A stretch of 64,000 nucleotides of DNA from positions 124,001 through 188,000 of the forward strand of contig NZ_SELD02000006.1 of NCBI RefSeq assembly GCF_004923205.2, written 5' to 3'. Positions 18,952 through 28,067 of the stretch are shown here, one piece after another. Under the pieces are notes generated by a model, which was given only the letters and a program-made list of their open reading frames with translations, was not told the origin of the DNA and searched no databases. Numbering within the stretch: the stretch's first letter is position 1; each line of letters begins with the position of its first letter. Position numbers and translations under genes: made by a program. The stretch is from Paracoccus aeridis. Its GTDB lineage: Bacteria; Pseudomonadota; Alphaproteobacteria; Rhodobacterales; Rhodobacteraceae.

Positions 18952-19110
18952 GGCCATTCTCCGGCGCTGCGGAATCGTTGCGGGGACACCTGTCCGCCGG
19001 TCAACCGCCGGGACGGCGTTGTCGTTCCACCCCCTGCCGCGGTCCCGCTGCGGGGGCGGCCGCGATACTGCGCTTGCCCTCACGGAATGCGCCGTTATAG
19101 TGGCCCGAAC

Positions 19111-19200
19111 GCTCGTTGGGGCGCCCCGCGCGGGGCTGAGATGTGCCAGGCACAGCACCCATCGAACCTGATCCGGGTCATGCCGGCGAAGGGAACGGGC
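19111..19200 (+). ncRNA. TPP (THI-box) riboswitch
   Basis: The conserved thi-box elements occur in order. CTGAGA is at 19136-19141, then ACCC, then GAACCTGATC at 19164-19173, then GGCGAAGGGAACG at 19184-19196. Stem P1 forms between GCTCGTT (19111-19117) and AACGGGC (19194-19200) with one G-U pair. It lies 65 bases before thiD and would lower expression of the whole operon when thiamine pyrophosphate is abundant. Confidence 0.96.
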
Positions 19201-19246
19201 AATGTCGCGGCTGACCGCGGGCATTCCTTTCCCTCGACCGCGTGGC

Positions 19247-19260
19247 CCCCTGACGTGGGG
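19247..19260 (+). promoter_or_regulatory. Candidate ribosome-site-masking hairpin of the riboswitch
   Basis: CCCC (19247-19250) can pair with GGGG (19257-19260), and that GGGG is the only ribosome-site-like sequence before the thiD ATG at 19266. There is no T tract, so control of translation is more likely than termination. The pairing is short and was judged by eye. Confidence 0.4.
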
Positions 19261-19265
19261 ACGAC

Positions 19266-20060
19266 ATGGCCATTGCGCTGACCATCGCGGGATCCGACAG
19301 CGGCGGCGGGGCCGGCATCCAGGCCGACCTCAAGTCGTTCTCGGCGCTGGGGATCTATGGCGCGAGCGTCCTGACCGCGATCACCGCCCAGAACACCCGC
19401 GCCGTGACGATGGTCGAGGCGGTGTCCCCCGCCATGATCCGGGCGCAGCTGGACGCGGTGCTGGACGACCTCGACGTGCGCGCGGTCAAGATCGGGATGC
19501 TGGGCACGGTCGATGCGACGCTCGCGGTGGCCGGGGCGCTGGCTGGCCGCGGGATGCCGGTCGTGCTTGACCCCGTGATGGTCGCGAAATCCGGCGACGC
19601 GCTGATCGACGAGCCCGCGATCGCGGGCTTGCGCGAACATCTTCTGCCGCTTGCCACGGTGCTGACGCCGAACCTGCCCGAGGCGGCCCTGTTGCTGGGC
19701 ACCGACCTTGCGACCGACGCGGCCGGCACCCTGCAACAGGGCCGCGCGCTGGCGGCCCTAGGGCCGGAATGGGTGTTGATGAAGGGCGGCCATGCCGAAG
19801 GAGCGACCTGCGTGGACCGGCTGGTCGGGCCCGAGCCGCGGGACTTCGCCGCCCCGCGCCTTGCCACCCGCAACACCCACGGCACCGGCTGCTCGCTGTC
19901 GGCCGCCATCGCCGCCGGGCTGGCGCGCGGCCTGTCCGTCCCGAGGGCCGTGGCCGAGGCGCACGACTGGCTGCAGGGCGCCATCGCCGCCGCCGACAGC
20001 CTGCGCGTCGGATCGGGCCTCGGTCCGGTCCACCATTTCCACCGCTGGTGGCAGCCATGA
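19266..20060 (+). CDS. thiD: Hydroxymethylpyrimidine/phosphomethylpyrimidine kinase
   Basis: This 264-residue ribokinase-fold enzyme phosphorylates HMP and HMP-phosphate to the diphosphate used by ThiE. The N-terminus ALTIAGSDSGGGAGIQADLK is the classic ThiD signature. Others are DPVMVAKSGDAL, LTPNLPEA and the C-terminal anion-hole motif THGTGCSLSAAIA. It is the first gene after the TPP riboswitch and overlaps thiO by four bases (ATGA). Length and motifs are complete. Confidence 0.96.
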   Translation: MAIALTIAGSDSGGGAGIQADLKSFSALGIYGASVLTAITAQNTRAVTMVEAVSPAMIRAQLDAVLDDLDVRAVKIGMLGTVDATLAVAGALAGRGMPVVLDPVMVAKSGDALIDEPAIAGLREHLLPLATVLTPNLPEAALLLGTDLATDAAGTLQQGRALAALGPEWVLMKGGHAEGATCVDRLVGPEPRDFAAPRLATRNTHGTGCSLSAAIAAGLARGLSVPRAVAEAHDWLQGAIAAADSLRVGSGLGPVHHFHRWWQP

Positions 20061-21034
20061 CGGGCCATGTCGTCCTGGGCGCCGGCGTGGCAGGCCTGGC
20101 CGTGGCGACCGAGCTTGCGGCCCGCGGCATCCCGGTCGCCCTCGTCGATCGGGCGGGCGGCCCCGGCACCCATGGCTGTTCCTGGTGGGCGGGCGGGATG
20201 CTCGCCCCCTGGTGCGAGTTCGAGAACGCCGAGGAGCCGGTGCTGCGCCACGGGCAGGCCGCGATCGGCTGGTGGGACCGGCACGCGGGCGGCGTCGCCC
20301 GCAACGGCACGCTGGTCGTGACCCCAGCCCGCGACCGCCGCGAGCTCGACCGCTTCGCCCGCCGCACGGAAGGCTTCGACCAGATCGGCGCCGACCGCAT
20401 CGCAGAGCTGGAGCCCGACCTTGCCGGGCGGTTCGACCGCGCGCTGTTCTTCCCCGACGAGGCGCATCTCGATCCCCGCCGCGCCATGGGCGCGCTGCGC
20501 GACCGGCTCGCGGCGAAGGGCGTGGCGGTGCAGGCGGAAGCCGCCGCCGCGACGATCGACTGCCGCGGCCTTGCCGCCCGCGACATCCTTCCCGACCTCC
20601 GCGGCGTGCGGGGCGAGATGCTGGTCCTTCGCTGCCCCGACGTGACGCTGTCACGCCCCGTCCGCCTGCTGCACCCGCGCGTCCCGATCTACCTCGTCCC
20701 GCGCGGGGACGGCCTCTACATGCTCGGCGCGACGATGATCGAAAGCGACCGGCGGGGCGTCGTGACCGCGCGCTCGGTGCTGGAACTGCTCAGCGCGGCC
20801 TTCGCGCTGCACCCGGCCTTCGGCGAGGCCGAGATCGTCGAAATGGGCGCCGATGCCCGCCCGGCCTTTCCCGACAACCTGCCCCGGATCGGGCGTGCCG
20901 GCGGGCGGATCTACGCCAACGGGCTTTACCGCCACGGCTACCTGCTGGCGCCCGCGCTCGCGGTGCAGGTGGCCGACCACATCGAAAACGGAACCAAACC
21001 GGAGTTCTGGCATGAAGCTGACAATCAACGGTGA
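20057..21034 (+). CDS. thiO: Glycine oxidase ThiO
   Basis: This 325-residue FAD-dependent oxidase of the DAO family makes the dehydroglycine used in thiazole synthesis by organisms that lack ThiH. The FAD motif GAGVAGLAVATELAARG is at the N-terminus. ARPAFPDNLPRIG and YANGLYRHGYLLAPALA near the C-terminus are typical of ThiO. The start overlaps the thiD stop by four bases, and thiS begins 23 bases inside its 3' end. Its presence with thiS, thiG and a thiF-like gene indicates the aerobic glycine route to the thiazole. Confidence 0.93.
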   Translation: MTGHVVLGAGVAGLAVATELAARGIPVALVDRAGGPGTHGCSWWAGGMLAPWCEFENAEEPVLRHGQAAIGWWDRHAGGVARNGTLVVTPARDRRELDRFARRTEGFDQIGADRIAELEPDLAGRFDRALFFPDEAHLDPRRAMGALRDRLAAKGVAVQAEAAAATIDCRGLAARDILPDLRGVRGEMLVLRCPDVTLSRPVRLLHPRVPIYLVPRGDGLYMLGATMIESDRRGVVTARSVLELLSAAFALHPAFGEAEIVEMGADARPAFPDNLPRIGRAGGRIYANGLYRHGYLLAPALAVQVADHIENGTKPEFWHEADNQR

Positions 21035-21209
21035 GCCGCGCGACGTCGATGCCGCGACCGTGGCAGAGGCGCTGGCGGCGCTCGGCATGGCCGACGCCCG
21101 GGTCGCGACCGCGCTGAACGGCAACTTCGTCGCGGCGACCTTGCGCGGGGCGGCGCGCCTGTCGCCCGGCGACGCGCTGGAAATCGTCGCGCCGATGCAG
21201 GGGGGCTGA
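21012..21209 (+). CDS. thiS: Sulfur carrier protein ThiS
   Basis: This 65-residue ubiquitin-fold sulfur carrier starts inside the 3' end of thiO (overlap 23 bases) and ends one base before thiG. It starts [12 protein letters not shown] and ends in the obligatory Gly-Gly (PMQGG), which is adenylylated and converted to a thiocarboxylate. ALNGNFVAA is also typical of the family. Length is normal. Confidence 0.95.
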   Translation: MKLTINGEPRDVDAATVAEALAALGMADARVATALNGNFVAATLRGAARLSPGDALEIVAPMQGG

Positions 21210-21210
21210 G

Positions 21211-21975
21211 ATGCCGGTCTTCTACGGAACCGAGGTCGCGTCGCCCCTGATGCTGGGCACCGCGCAGTACCCGAGCCCGGCGATCCTGGCCGAGGCCTTC
21301 CGCGCGTCGGGCGCGGGGATCGCAACCGTCAGCCTGCGCCGCGAGGCGGGCGGCGGTCAGGACTTCCTGCGGCTGGTCGAAAGCCTGGGCGCGAGGCTGC
21401 TGCCCAACACCGCCGGGTGCCACAGCGCGCGCGAGGCGGTCACGACCGCGCAGATGGCGCGCGAACTTCTCGGCACCGACTGGATCAAGCTTGAGGTGAT
21501 CGGCCACGCCGACCTGCTCGCGCCCGACGTGTTCCAGCTGGTCGAGGCAGCGCGGACGCTTTCCGCCGACGGCTTCAAGGTGTTCCCCTACTGCACCGAG
21601 GACCTGTCGGTCTGCGAACGCCTGCTCGATGCGGGCTGCGAGGTGCTGATGCCCTGGGGCGCGCCGATCGGGTCCGGTCTCGGGCTTGGCAACCCGCACG
21701 GGCTTCGCGCGCTCAGGGCGGCGTTCCCGGACGTGCCGCTGGTGGTGGACGCAGGCATCGGCCTGCCGAGCCACGCGGCCGCGGCGATGGAGATGGGGTT
21801 CGACGCGGTCCTGCTGAACACCGCCGTGGCCCGTGCAGGCGACCCGGTTGCGATGGCGCGCGCGATGGCGCAGGCCGTCGAGGCAGGGCGCGCCGCGCAC
21901 GGGGCCGACCCGATGGAACCGCGCGAGATGGCGGTCCCGTCCACCCCCGTCATCGGTAAGGCGTTTCTCGCATGA
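21211..21975 (+). CDS. thiG: Thiazole synthase ThiG
   Basis: This 254-residue TIM-barrel enzyme makes the thiazole phosphate from deoxyxylulose 5-phosphate, dehydroglycine and ThiS-thiocarboxylate. The Schiff-base lysine is Lys93 in DWIKLEVIG. Other family motifs are [44 protein letters not shown] and [18 protein letters not shown]. The thiE gene overlaps its stop by four bases. Confidence 0.96.
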   Translation: MPVFYGTEVASPLMLGTAQYPSPAILAEAFRASGAGIATVSLRREAGGGQDFLRLVESLGARLLPNTAGCHSAREAVTTAQMARELLGTDWIKLEVIGHADLLAPDVFQLVEAARTLSADGFKVFPYCTEDLSVCERLLDAGCEVLMPWGAPIGSGLGLGNPHGLRALRAAFPDVPLVVDAGIGLPSHAAAAMEMGFDAVLLNTAVARAGDPVAMARAMAQAVEAGRAAHGADPMEPREMAVPSTPVIGKAFLA

Positions 21976-22592
21976 CCGGCCCCGGCGCATCGCGGGCGGC
22001 GCTGCCGCGCTTCTACCCGGTCTTCGACAGCGCGGCCTGGGTCCGGCGCGCGGTGGCGGTCGGCGTCCGCATGGTGCAGATCCGGCTGAAGGGCATGGCC
22101 GAGGCCGCGCTGCGGGCCGAAATCGCGGCCGCCCGCGACGCCGCGCGCGCGGGCGGCGCGATCCTCGTCGTGAACGACCATTGGCGGATCGCCATCGACC
22201 TCGGCTGCGACTGGCTGCATCTGGGGCAGGAGGATCTGGACGAAGCAGACCTGCCCGCGATTGCGCGCGCGGGGCTGCGGCTGGGCGTTTCGACCCACGA
22301 CGACGCGGAACTGGACCGGGCGCTGTCGGTCGGACCCGATTACGTGGCGCTGGGGCCGGTCTATCCGACGATCCTGAAGAAGATGCCGTGGGCGCCGCAG
22401 GGGCTGGACCGCGTGACAGGCTGGAAGCGGCGCGTGGGCGACGTACCCCTTGTCGCCATCGGCGGGATGAGCGTGGAACGCGCGCCGGGGGCCTTCGCGG
22501 CGGGTGCGGACATCGTGTCTGCGGTGACGGACATCACGCTGCACGCCGACCCGGACGCGCGCATGCGCGAGTGGCTGCGGGTGGCGGGATGA
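21972..22592 (+). CDS. thiE: Thiamine-phosphate synthase ThiE
   Basis: This 206-residue TIM-barrel enzyme joins HMP diphosphate and thiazole phosphate. It shows MVQIRLKG (pyrophosphate-site region), [47 protein letters not shown] and [11 protein letters not shown]. It is a little divergent (NDHWR instead of the usual NDRV/ND-D pattern) but complete. It overlaps thiG and the thiF-like gene by four bases each. Confidence 0.94.
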   Translation: MTGPGASRAALPRFYPVFDSAAWVRRAVAVGVRMVQIRLKGMAEAALRAEIAAARDAARAGGAILVVNDHWRIAIDLGCDWLHLGQEDLDEADLPAIARAGLRLGVSTHDDAELDRALSVGPDYVALGPVYPTILKKMPWAPQGLDRVTGWKRRVGDVPLVAIGGMSVERAPGAFAAGADIVSAVTDITLHADPDARMREWLRVAG

Positions 22593-23641
22593 GCGGGGGT
22601 TCGTCAGCGGCCACGCAGGCCGGGGACCTTGCCCAGCCATCGACGGGGTCGGAACCCCACCGGTCCGGCGGGATGCGCCAGACGGAAGATGCCCGCCACG
22701 CGCGGCAGGTCGTGCTGCCGGAGGTCGGACCCGGCGGCCAGGCGCGGCTGTCGCGGGCGCGGGTGCTGGTGGTGGGCGCGGGCGGCCTCGGGTCGCCGGC
22801 CATCATGTATCTGGCCGGGGCGGGCATCGGGTCGCTGACCCTCGTCGATCCCGATGTGGCAGAGGTGTCGAACCTGCACCGCCAGCCGATCCACGCGGGC
22901 CGCGTGGGGCTGTCGAAGGCTGCCTCGGCGGCGGCGTTCGTGGCGGCGCTCGACCCGTCCGTGACGGTGAGCGTGCGCGAGGAGGTGCTGACGCCCGCGA
23001 ACGCCGGTGCGCTGGTCGGCGGCGCCGACGTGGTGCTGGACTGCGCTGACAGCTTCGCGGCCAGCTACATTTTGTCGGACGCCTGCCTTGCCGCCGGTGT
23101 GCCGCTCGTCTCGGCCTCGGCCCTGGCGCTCGAAGGATATTGCGGCGGCTTCTGCGGCGGCGCGCCCAGCCTGCGGGCGGTGTTTCCCGACCTGCCTGCC
23201 CGCGCGGCGACCTGCGCGACCGCGGGCGTCTTGGGGCCGGTCGTGGGCATGCTGGGCGCGATGCAGGCGCAGATGGTGCTTGCCGTGCTGTTGCAGCTTG
23301 AACCGTCGCCGCTGGGGCAGCTGGTCACGCTCGGGCCCGGCCTGCGCTGGGGCGGGTTCCGCTTCGACAACGCGGTCGAGCCGGCGACGGGCTGGCGCTT
23401 CATCGACGCGACGGACATCCATCCCGGCGACTTCGTGCTAGACCTGCGCGGCCCCGACGAGGCGCCGCTGCCCGTTCATCCCGACGCGCTGCGCGCCGAT
23501 CCCACCTGCCCGCCGCTGCCGCCGCCGGGCGCGCGCGCCGTCCTCGCCTGCCGGTCCGGCCTGCGCGCGTGGCGCGCGGCCGACCTGCTTGCCCCCGACC
23601 ACCCGAATATCGTCCTGATCGCCACCGGAGGAGACCGATGA
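22589..23641 (+). CDS. thiF: ThiF/MoeB-type sulfur-carrier adenylyltransferase with C-terminal rhodanese domain
   Basis: This 350-residue protein should adenylylate ThiS and help load sulfur onto it. The nucleotide motif is VLVVGAGGLGSPAIMYLAGAG, with NLHRQPIH and the crossover cysteine in ATCATAGVLGPVVG. The rhodanese-like C-terminal part (about 275-350) has DLRGPDEA and the active cysteine in ACRSGLRAW. The zinc cysteines of MoeB/ThiF appear to be lost: the first C-x-x-C position reads SLRAVFP, and I see no second C-x-x-C. A start at 22673 (MRQTEDARHARQ) would remove a 28-residue polar lead and is possible. It is embedded in the operon by four-base overlaps. Confidence 0.9.
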   Translation: MSGGSSAATQAGDLAQPSTGSEPHRSGGMRQTEDARHARQVVLPEVGPGGQARLSRARVLVVGAGGLGSPAIMYLAGAGIGSLTLVDPDVAEVSNLHRQPIHAGRVGLSKAASAAAFVAALDPSVTVSVREEVLTPANAGALVGGADVVLDCADSFAASYILSDACLAAGVPLVSASALALEGYCGGFCGGAPSLRAVFPDLPARAATCATAGVLGPVVGMLGAMQAQMVLAVLLQLEPSPLGQLVTLGPGLRWGGFRFDNAVEPATGWRFIDATDIHPGDFVLDLRGPDEAPLPVHPDALRADPTCPPLPPPGARAVLACRSGLRAWRAADLLAPDHPNIVLIATGGDR

Positions 23642-24576
23642 AACACCTGCTGACCGCCGCCCTGATGACGCTGGCAACCCCCGCGCTTGCCGCCGACGAC
23701 ATGACCCTGATGCTCGACTGGTTCGTGAACCCCGACCACGCCCCGATCGTGCTGGCGCAGGAAAAGGGGTTCTTCGCCGACGAGAACCTGAAGGTCGAGA
23801 TCGTGGCGCCAGCCGACCCGGCCGACCCGCCGAAGCTTGTCGCGGCCGGGCGCGCGGACCTGGCCGTCACCTACCAGCCCCAGCTGCACCTGCAGGTCCA
23901 CGAAGGGCTGCCGCTGGTGCGCGTGGGCACGCTGGTCGGCACGCCGCTCAACTGCCTGATGGTCAAGGCCGACGGGCCGGTCAAGACGATCGCCGACCTG
24001 AAGGGCCGCAAGATCGGCTTTTCCGTCGCGGGCGTCGAACAGGCCGTGGTCGGCGCGTTGCTGTCCAGGGCGGGGCTGACGCAGGACGACGTGGAGATGG
24101 TGAACGTGAACTGGTCGCTCACGCCCGCGCTCCTGTCGGGCCAGGTCGATGCGACCATCGGCGGCTATCGCAACTTCGAGTTGACGCAGATGCGGCTGGC
24201 CGGGGGCGAGGGGCGCTGCTTCTTCGTCGAGGAAGAGGGCCTGCCTGCGTATGACGAGCTGATCTTCGCGGCCAACCGCGACCGGATGGACCCGGACCGG
24301 ATCAACCGCTTCATGGCCGCGATTGAACGCGCGACGCAGTACATGCTGAACCACCCGGAGGACGCGCAGAAGGAATTCGCGGCCTACGCCCCCGACCTGT
24401 CGGACGAGTTGAACACGCAGGCATGGGCCGACACGTTCGGGCGCTTCGCCATTTCCCCGGCGGCGCTGGATCACGGGCGCTATGCGCGGTTCGAGACGTT
24501 CCTGAAGGACGCGGGGCTGATCGGCGAGGCGTGGCCGGTCGAGCGGCTGGCGATCGATCCGGGCGCCGCGCAATGA
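23638..24576 (+). CDS. thiY: Thiamine-pyrimidine ABC importer, binding protein (ThiY/NMT1 family)
   Basis: This 312-residue periplasmic protein has a signal peptide ending TPALA, then DDMTLMLDWFVNPDHAPIVLAQEKGFF, the NMT1/THI5-like opening. Others are GRADLAVTYQPQLHLQV and KGRKIGFSVAGVEQAVVGALL. In ThiYXZ systems this protein captures formylaminopyrimidine or HMP from degraded thiamine. Position between thiF and tenA, with the ATPase and permease next, supports that role. The exact pyrimidine ligand is inferred. Confidence 0.9.
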   Translation: MKHLLTAALMTLATPALAADDMTLMLDWFVNPDHAPIVLAQEKGFFADENLKVEIVAPADPADPPKLVAAGRADLAVTYQPQLHLQVHEGLPLVRVGTLVGTPLNCLMVKADGPVKTIADLKGRKIGFSVAGVEQAVVGALLSRAGLTQDDVEMVNVNWSLTPALLSGQVDATIGGYRNFELTQMRLAGGEGRCFFVEEEGLPAYDELIFAANRDRMDPDRINRFMAAIERATQYMLNHPEDAQKEFAAYAPDLSDELNTQAWADTFGRFAISPAALDHGRYARFETFLKDAGLIGEAWPVERLAIDPGAAQ

Positions 24577-25247
24577 CCGGCTACGGGCGCTGCTTCGCCG
24601 CCTGGCGGGACGATGCGGGCGCGGCGTGGGACGACTACGTCCGCCACGATTTCGTGCAGGGGATGGCCGACGGCACCCTGCCCCGGCAGGCGTTCCTGGC
24701 CTATCTCGTGCAGGACTACCGCTTCCTGATCCATTTCAGCCGCGCCTGGGCGCTCGGCGTGGTCAAGGCCGGCACGCTGGCCGAGATGCGGGCCTGCGTG
24801 GCGACGGTGGATGCGCTGCTGAACCACGAAACCTCGCTGCACGTGCGTGTGTGCGGTGATGCCGGCATCACCGCAGAGGCGCTGGAGGCGGCCGAGGAAG
24901 CGCCCGAGAACCTCGCCTACACGCGCTACGTGCTCGAGGCGGGCTACAGCGGCGACTTCCTCGACCTGCTGGCGGCGCTCGCGCCCTGCGTGCTGGGCTA
25001 TGGCGAGATCGGCGCGCGGCTGGCGCGGGAAGCCGCGCCGGGCACACCCTATGCCGACTGGATCGCCACCTATGCGGGCGAGGACTACCAGCGGACCTGC
25101 CGGTCGGTCGGGGCGCTTCTCGACGCCGCCGTCGCCGGGCGGCTGGGCGACGCGCCGACGCTGCTGCCGCGCTGGGGCGAACTGTCGGCGCGGTTCCGCA
25201 CCGCGACGCGGCTGGAAGCCGCGTTCTGGGGCCTCGGCCGCGCATGA
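24573..25247 (+). CDS. tenA: Aminopyrimidine aminohydrolase TenA (thiaminase II family)
   Basis: This 224-residue all-helical enzyme hydrolyses aminomethyl-HMP, a step in recovering the pyrimidine from damaged thiamine. The nucleophile is Cys139 in the motif APCVLGYGEIG, with Tyr143 nearby. The conserved C-terminal Glu lies in RLEAAFWGLG. YLVQDYRFLIHFSRA supplies the other active-site acid and aromatic residues. It overlaps thiY and the ATPase gene by four bases, consistent with import followed by processing. Confidence 0.93.
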   Translation: MTGYGRCFAAWRDDAGAAWDDYVRHDFVQGMADGTLPRQAFLAYLVQDYRFLIHFSRAWALGVVKAGTLAEMRACVATVDALLNHETSLHVRVCGDAGITAEALEAAEEAPENLAYTRYVLEAGYSGDFLDLLAALAPCVLGYGEIGARLAREAAPGTPYADWIATYAGEDYQRTCRSVGALLDAAVAGRLGDAPTLLPRWGELSARFRTATRLEAAFWGLGRA

Positions 25248-25927
25248 CCGCCGCCGCGCCACGGGTCCGGGGCGAGGCGCCGGGGCTGTTCGCGCCCCTT
25301 GACCTGCAGTTGGCGCCGGGGCGGATCACCTGCCTTCTGGGCGCGTCGGGGGTGGGCAAGTCGACGCTTCTGCGCCTGCTTGCGGGGCTTCCGACCGGGG
25401 TCAGCTTCCGGGGCCGCGTGGACACATGGCCCGCGGCGCTGATGGGGCAGGATCCGGGGCTGTTCCCGTGGCTGACCGTCGGACGCAACGTGGCGCTTGG
25501 CGCCCGGTTGAGGGGAGAGCGGGCCGATCCCGCGCGCACGCGGCACCTGATCGAGGCGGTGGGTCTTGCGGGGCTCGAGGATCGCCTGCCCGGCCAGCTT
25601 TCGGGCGGGCAGCGGCAGCGGGTCGCGCTTGCGCGGACGCTGGCCGAGGACCGCCCGCTCGTGCTGCTGGACGAGCCGTTCTCGGCGCTGGATGCGCGGC
25701 TGCGCCTGATGATCGGGGACATGGCGGCTCGGCTGCTTGACGGGCGTACCGTGCTGGTGGTGACGCACGACCCGGCCGAGGCCGCGCGGCTCGGCGACCG
25801 GATCGCGGTGATGACCCCGGCGGGGCTGGCCGACCACCCTGCCCCGCCGGGCCGCGTTCCCCGTCGCCACGACGCGGCCGACGTGCTGGCGGCGCAGGCC
25901 GCCCTGACCGGACGGCTGCTCGCATGA
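25244..25927 (+). CDS. thiZ: Thiamine-pyrimidine ABC importer, ATPase
   Basis: This 227-residue ATPase of the nitrate/taurine/ThiZ branch has Walker A GASGVGKS, signature LSGGQRQR, Walker B VLLDEPFSALDA and H-loop VTHDPAEA. The Q-loop region is MGQDPGLFPWLTVGRNV. It is slightly short, with little after the nucleotide-binding domain. It overlaps tenA and thiX by four bases each and partners the thiX permease. Confidence 0.9.
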   Translation: MTAAAPRVRGEAPGLFAPLDLQLAPGRITCLLGASGVGKSTLLRLLAGLPTGVSFRGRVDTWPAALMGQDPGLFPWLTVGRNVALGARLRGERADPARTRHLIEAVGLAGLEDRLPGQLSGGQRQRVALARTLAEDRPLVLLDEPFSALDARLRLMIGDMAARLLDGRTVLVVTHDPAEAARLGDRIAVMTPAGLADHPAPPGRVPRRHDAADVLAAQAALTGRLLA

Positions 25928-26652
25928 GGGCGCTTCTCGCCATCGCCGCCGCGCTGGTCCTGTGGGATGCGGCCGTGCGGATCACGGGGCTGCCACCCTA
26001 TCTCCTGCCCGGTCCCGTGGCGGTGGCGCAGTCGCTGTGGGTCAACCGCGGCGAGATCTGGCCCGCGGCCTTGCTCACGGCCTACGAAACGCTGCTCGGG
26101 CTCGCCATCGGCGCGGGGCTCGGGATCGCGGTCGCGGCGGCGATGGCGGCATGGCCGCGGCTCGGCCGGGCGCTGTCGCCGGTGCTGGTCGTCAGCCAGA
26201 CGATCCCGGTCTTCGCGCTCGCGCCGATCCTGACGCTGTGGCTGGGCTTCGGACTTGCCCCCAAGGTCGCGATCGTGGTGCTGATCGTGTTCGTGCCGGT
26301 GGCGCAGGCGCTGCATGACGGGCTGATGGCGCCGCCCACCGCGCAGCTGGACGTCGCGCGGACGATGGGCGCGGGGCGCTGGTCCGAGTTGCGCCACCTG
26401 CGGTTCCCGGCCGCGCTGCCGAGGCTTGCCTCGGGCCTGCGGCTGGGGGCGATCTATGCGCCGGTGGGGGCGGTCATCGGCGAATGGGTGGGCGGCGCGC
26501 GCGGGCTTGGCGCGCTGATGATCCAGGCGAACGGCCGGATGAAGACCGACCTGATGTTCGCGGCGCTGATTGTGGTCGTGGCGCTGTCGCTGACGATCTA
26601 CGGGATCATCGACCGGCTGCTGGCGCGGGCGCTGGCGCGGCGCGGGTTCTGA
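25924..26652 (+). CDS. thiX: Thiamine-pyrimidine ABC importer, permease
   Basis: This 242-residue permease of the SsuC/TauC/ThiX type has about six membrane helices, with SQTIPVFALAPILTLWLGFGLAPK and the loop VARTMGAGRWSELRHLRFPAALP. The end PVGAVIGEWVGGARGLGALMIQANGRM is typical. It is the last gene of the TPP-controlled operon, three bases from the convergent flavoprotein gene. No terminator hairpin is obvious. Confidence 0.9.
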   Translation: MRALLAIAAALVLWDAAVRITGLPPYLLPGPVAVAQSLWVNRGEIWPAALLTAYETLLGLAIGAGLGIAVAAAMAAWPRLGRALSPVLVVSQTIPVFALAPILTLWLGFGLAPKVAIVVLIVFVPVAQALHDGLMAPPTAQLDVARTMGAGRWSELRHLRFPAALPRLASGLRLGAIYAPVGAVIGEWVGGARGLGALMIQANGRMKTDLMFAALIVVVALSLTIYGIIDRLLARALARRGF

Positions 26653-26655
26653 CGC

Positions 26656-27861
26656 CTACAGCAGCGCCTTCAGGTCCAGCGCCGGGTCGGACAGCTGCGC
26701 GGGCGCGGGCGAGCGCCCGGCCTCGATCAGGCGCTTGCCGACCATGTAGGCGCGCGGGTCGTTCATGGCGTCGATCGCCAGAAGCTCGGACCCGCGGAAG
26801 TACCAGTGCGACCGGGCCGGACCGGCGCCGGCCCGGACGGCGACGTGATCGTAGCCGGCGTTCAGCCCCGCGATCTGCAGCTTGACGTCGTACTGGTCCG
26901 ACCAGAACCACGGCTGCGGGACATAGGGCCGCCCCACGCCCAGCATGTTCGCGGCCACCGCCTCGGCCTGGTCGATGGCGTTCTGCACGCTTTCCAGCCG
27001 GATCATCTCGCCCCGATAGGGAAGCCGGGTGCAGTCGCCCGCGGCCCAGATCGCCGGATCCCCGGTCCGCCCCTCGGCGTCCACCACGATCCCGCCGTCG
27101 CAGGCGAGCCCCGCCGACCGGGCGAGCGCGTCGTTCGGCGCGACCCCGATGCCGACGATCACGAAGTCCACCGCCAGATCGCGCCCGTCGCCCAGATGCG
27201 CGGCGATCGTCCCGCCCGGCAGGGCTTCCATCCCCAGAAGTCCCGTCGCTTCCAGCACCTCGACGCCGCGCCCGGCATGCAGCGCGCGGAAATAGTCCGA
27301 CGTCTGCGGCGCCGCGACGCGCTGCAGGATGCGCGAGGTCGCCTCGACCAGCGTGACCCGCAGCCCGAGGGTCGAGGCGACCGCCGCCGCCTCGAGCCCG
27401 ATATAGCCGCCGCCGACGATCAGGACACGGCCCCCCGCCTTGAACATGGGGGCCATGCGGTCCACGTCGGCGAGCGTGCGGACCAGGTGGACGCCGGGCA
27501 GGTTGCCGCCCAGCGCCGCGGACAGCGCGCGGGGCGAGGCGCCGGTCGTCAGCGCAAGCTGGTCATAGGCGAGATCCCCATCCTCCAGCAGCAGCCGCGA
27601 GGCCGCGCGATCGATGCTTGCCACGCGCCGGCCCGTCACCACCAGGATGCCATGTTCGTCGTAGAAGCGCTGCGGGCGCAGCAGCAGCTGGTCCGCCGCC
27701 ATGTCCTTCATCAGGTATTTCTTGGACAGGGGCGGGCGCTGGTAGGGCAGCACCGGCTCGTCGCCCACTAGCGTCACGCCGCCCTGGAAACCCAGGGTCC
27801 GCAGCTTCACCGCGAGGGACGACCCGGCCTGCCCGGCGCCCACGATCACGACATTGCTCAT
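26656..27861 (-). CDS. NAD(P)H-dependent ferredoxin/rubredoxin reductase-like flavoprotein
   Basis: This 401-residue FAD-containing reductase is of the putidaredoxin/rhodocoxin reductase type. The FAD site is VIVGAGQAGSSLA (residues 5-17), then YQRPPLSKKYLMKD. The NAD site is VLIVGGGYIGLEAAAVAS, and the second FAD contact is WAAGDCTRLPY. The C-terminal reductase domain includes PQPWFWSDQYDVKLQIAGL. The start at 27861 sits directly before the FAD motif; a longer frame upstream is ignored. Such enzymes pass electrons to [2Fe-2S] ferredoxins serving P450s or oxygenases. No partner is visible in the window. Confidence 0.9.
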   Translation of the reverse strand: MSNVVIVGAGQAGSSLAVKLRTLGFQGGVTLVGDEPVLPYQRPPLSKKYLMKDMAADQLLLRPQRFYDEHGILVVTGRRVASIDRAASRLLLEDGDLAYDQLALTTGASPRALSAALGGNLPGVHLVRTLADVDRMAPMFKAGGRVLIVGGGYIGLEAAAVASTLGLRVTLVEATSRILQRVAAPQTSDYFRALHAGRGVEVLEATGLLGMEALPGGTIAAHLGDGRDLAVDFVIVGIGVAPNDALARSAGLACDGGIVVDAEGRTGDPAIWAAGDCTRLPYRGEMIRLESVQNAIDQAEAVAANMLGVGRPYVPQPWFWSDQYDVKLQIAGLNAGYDHVAVRAGAGPARSHWYFRGSELLAIDAMNDPRAYMVGKRLIEAGRSPAPAQLSDPALDLKALL

Positions 27862-28067
27862 CGTCGGCCACGTCCTTTCATGGTTCCAGGTTTGGCCGTG
27901 CCGCGCGGCGGTCAAGGCGCGAAGCCCGCCGCCGCCCCGCGCGTCCGGGATGACGCGCACGCTAGCCGGTCGGCGCGACCCGCTCAAGAACTGGTTGATA
28001 ATGCTGGCGCCTGCCCCGGCCGCGGCGACCGGGCCGGCCGGCGCTTCATCCCGTGGTTGCGCGCCGT

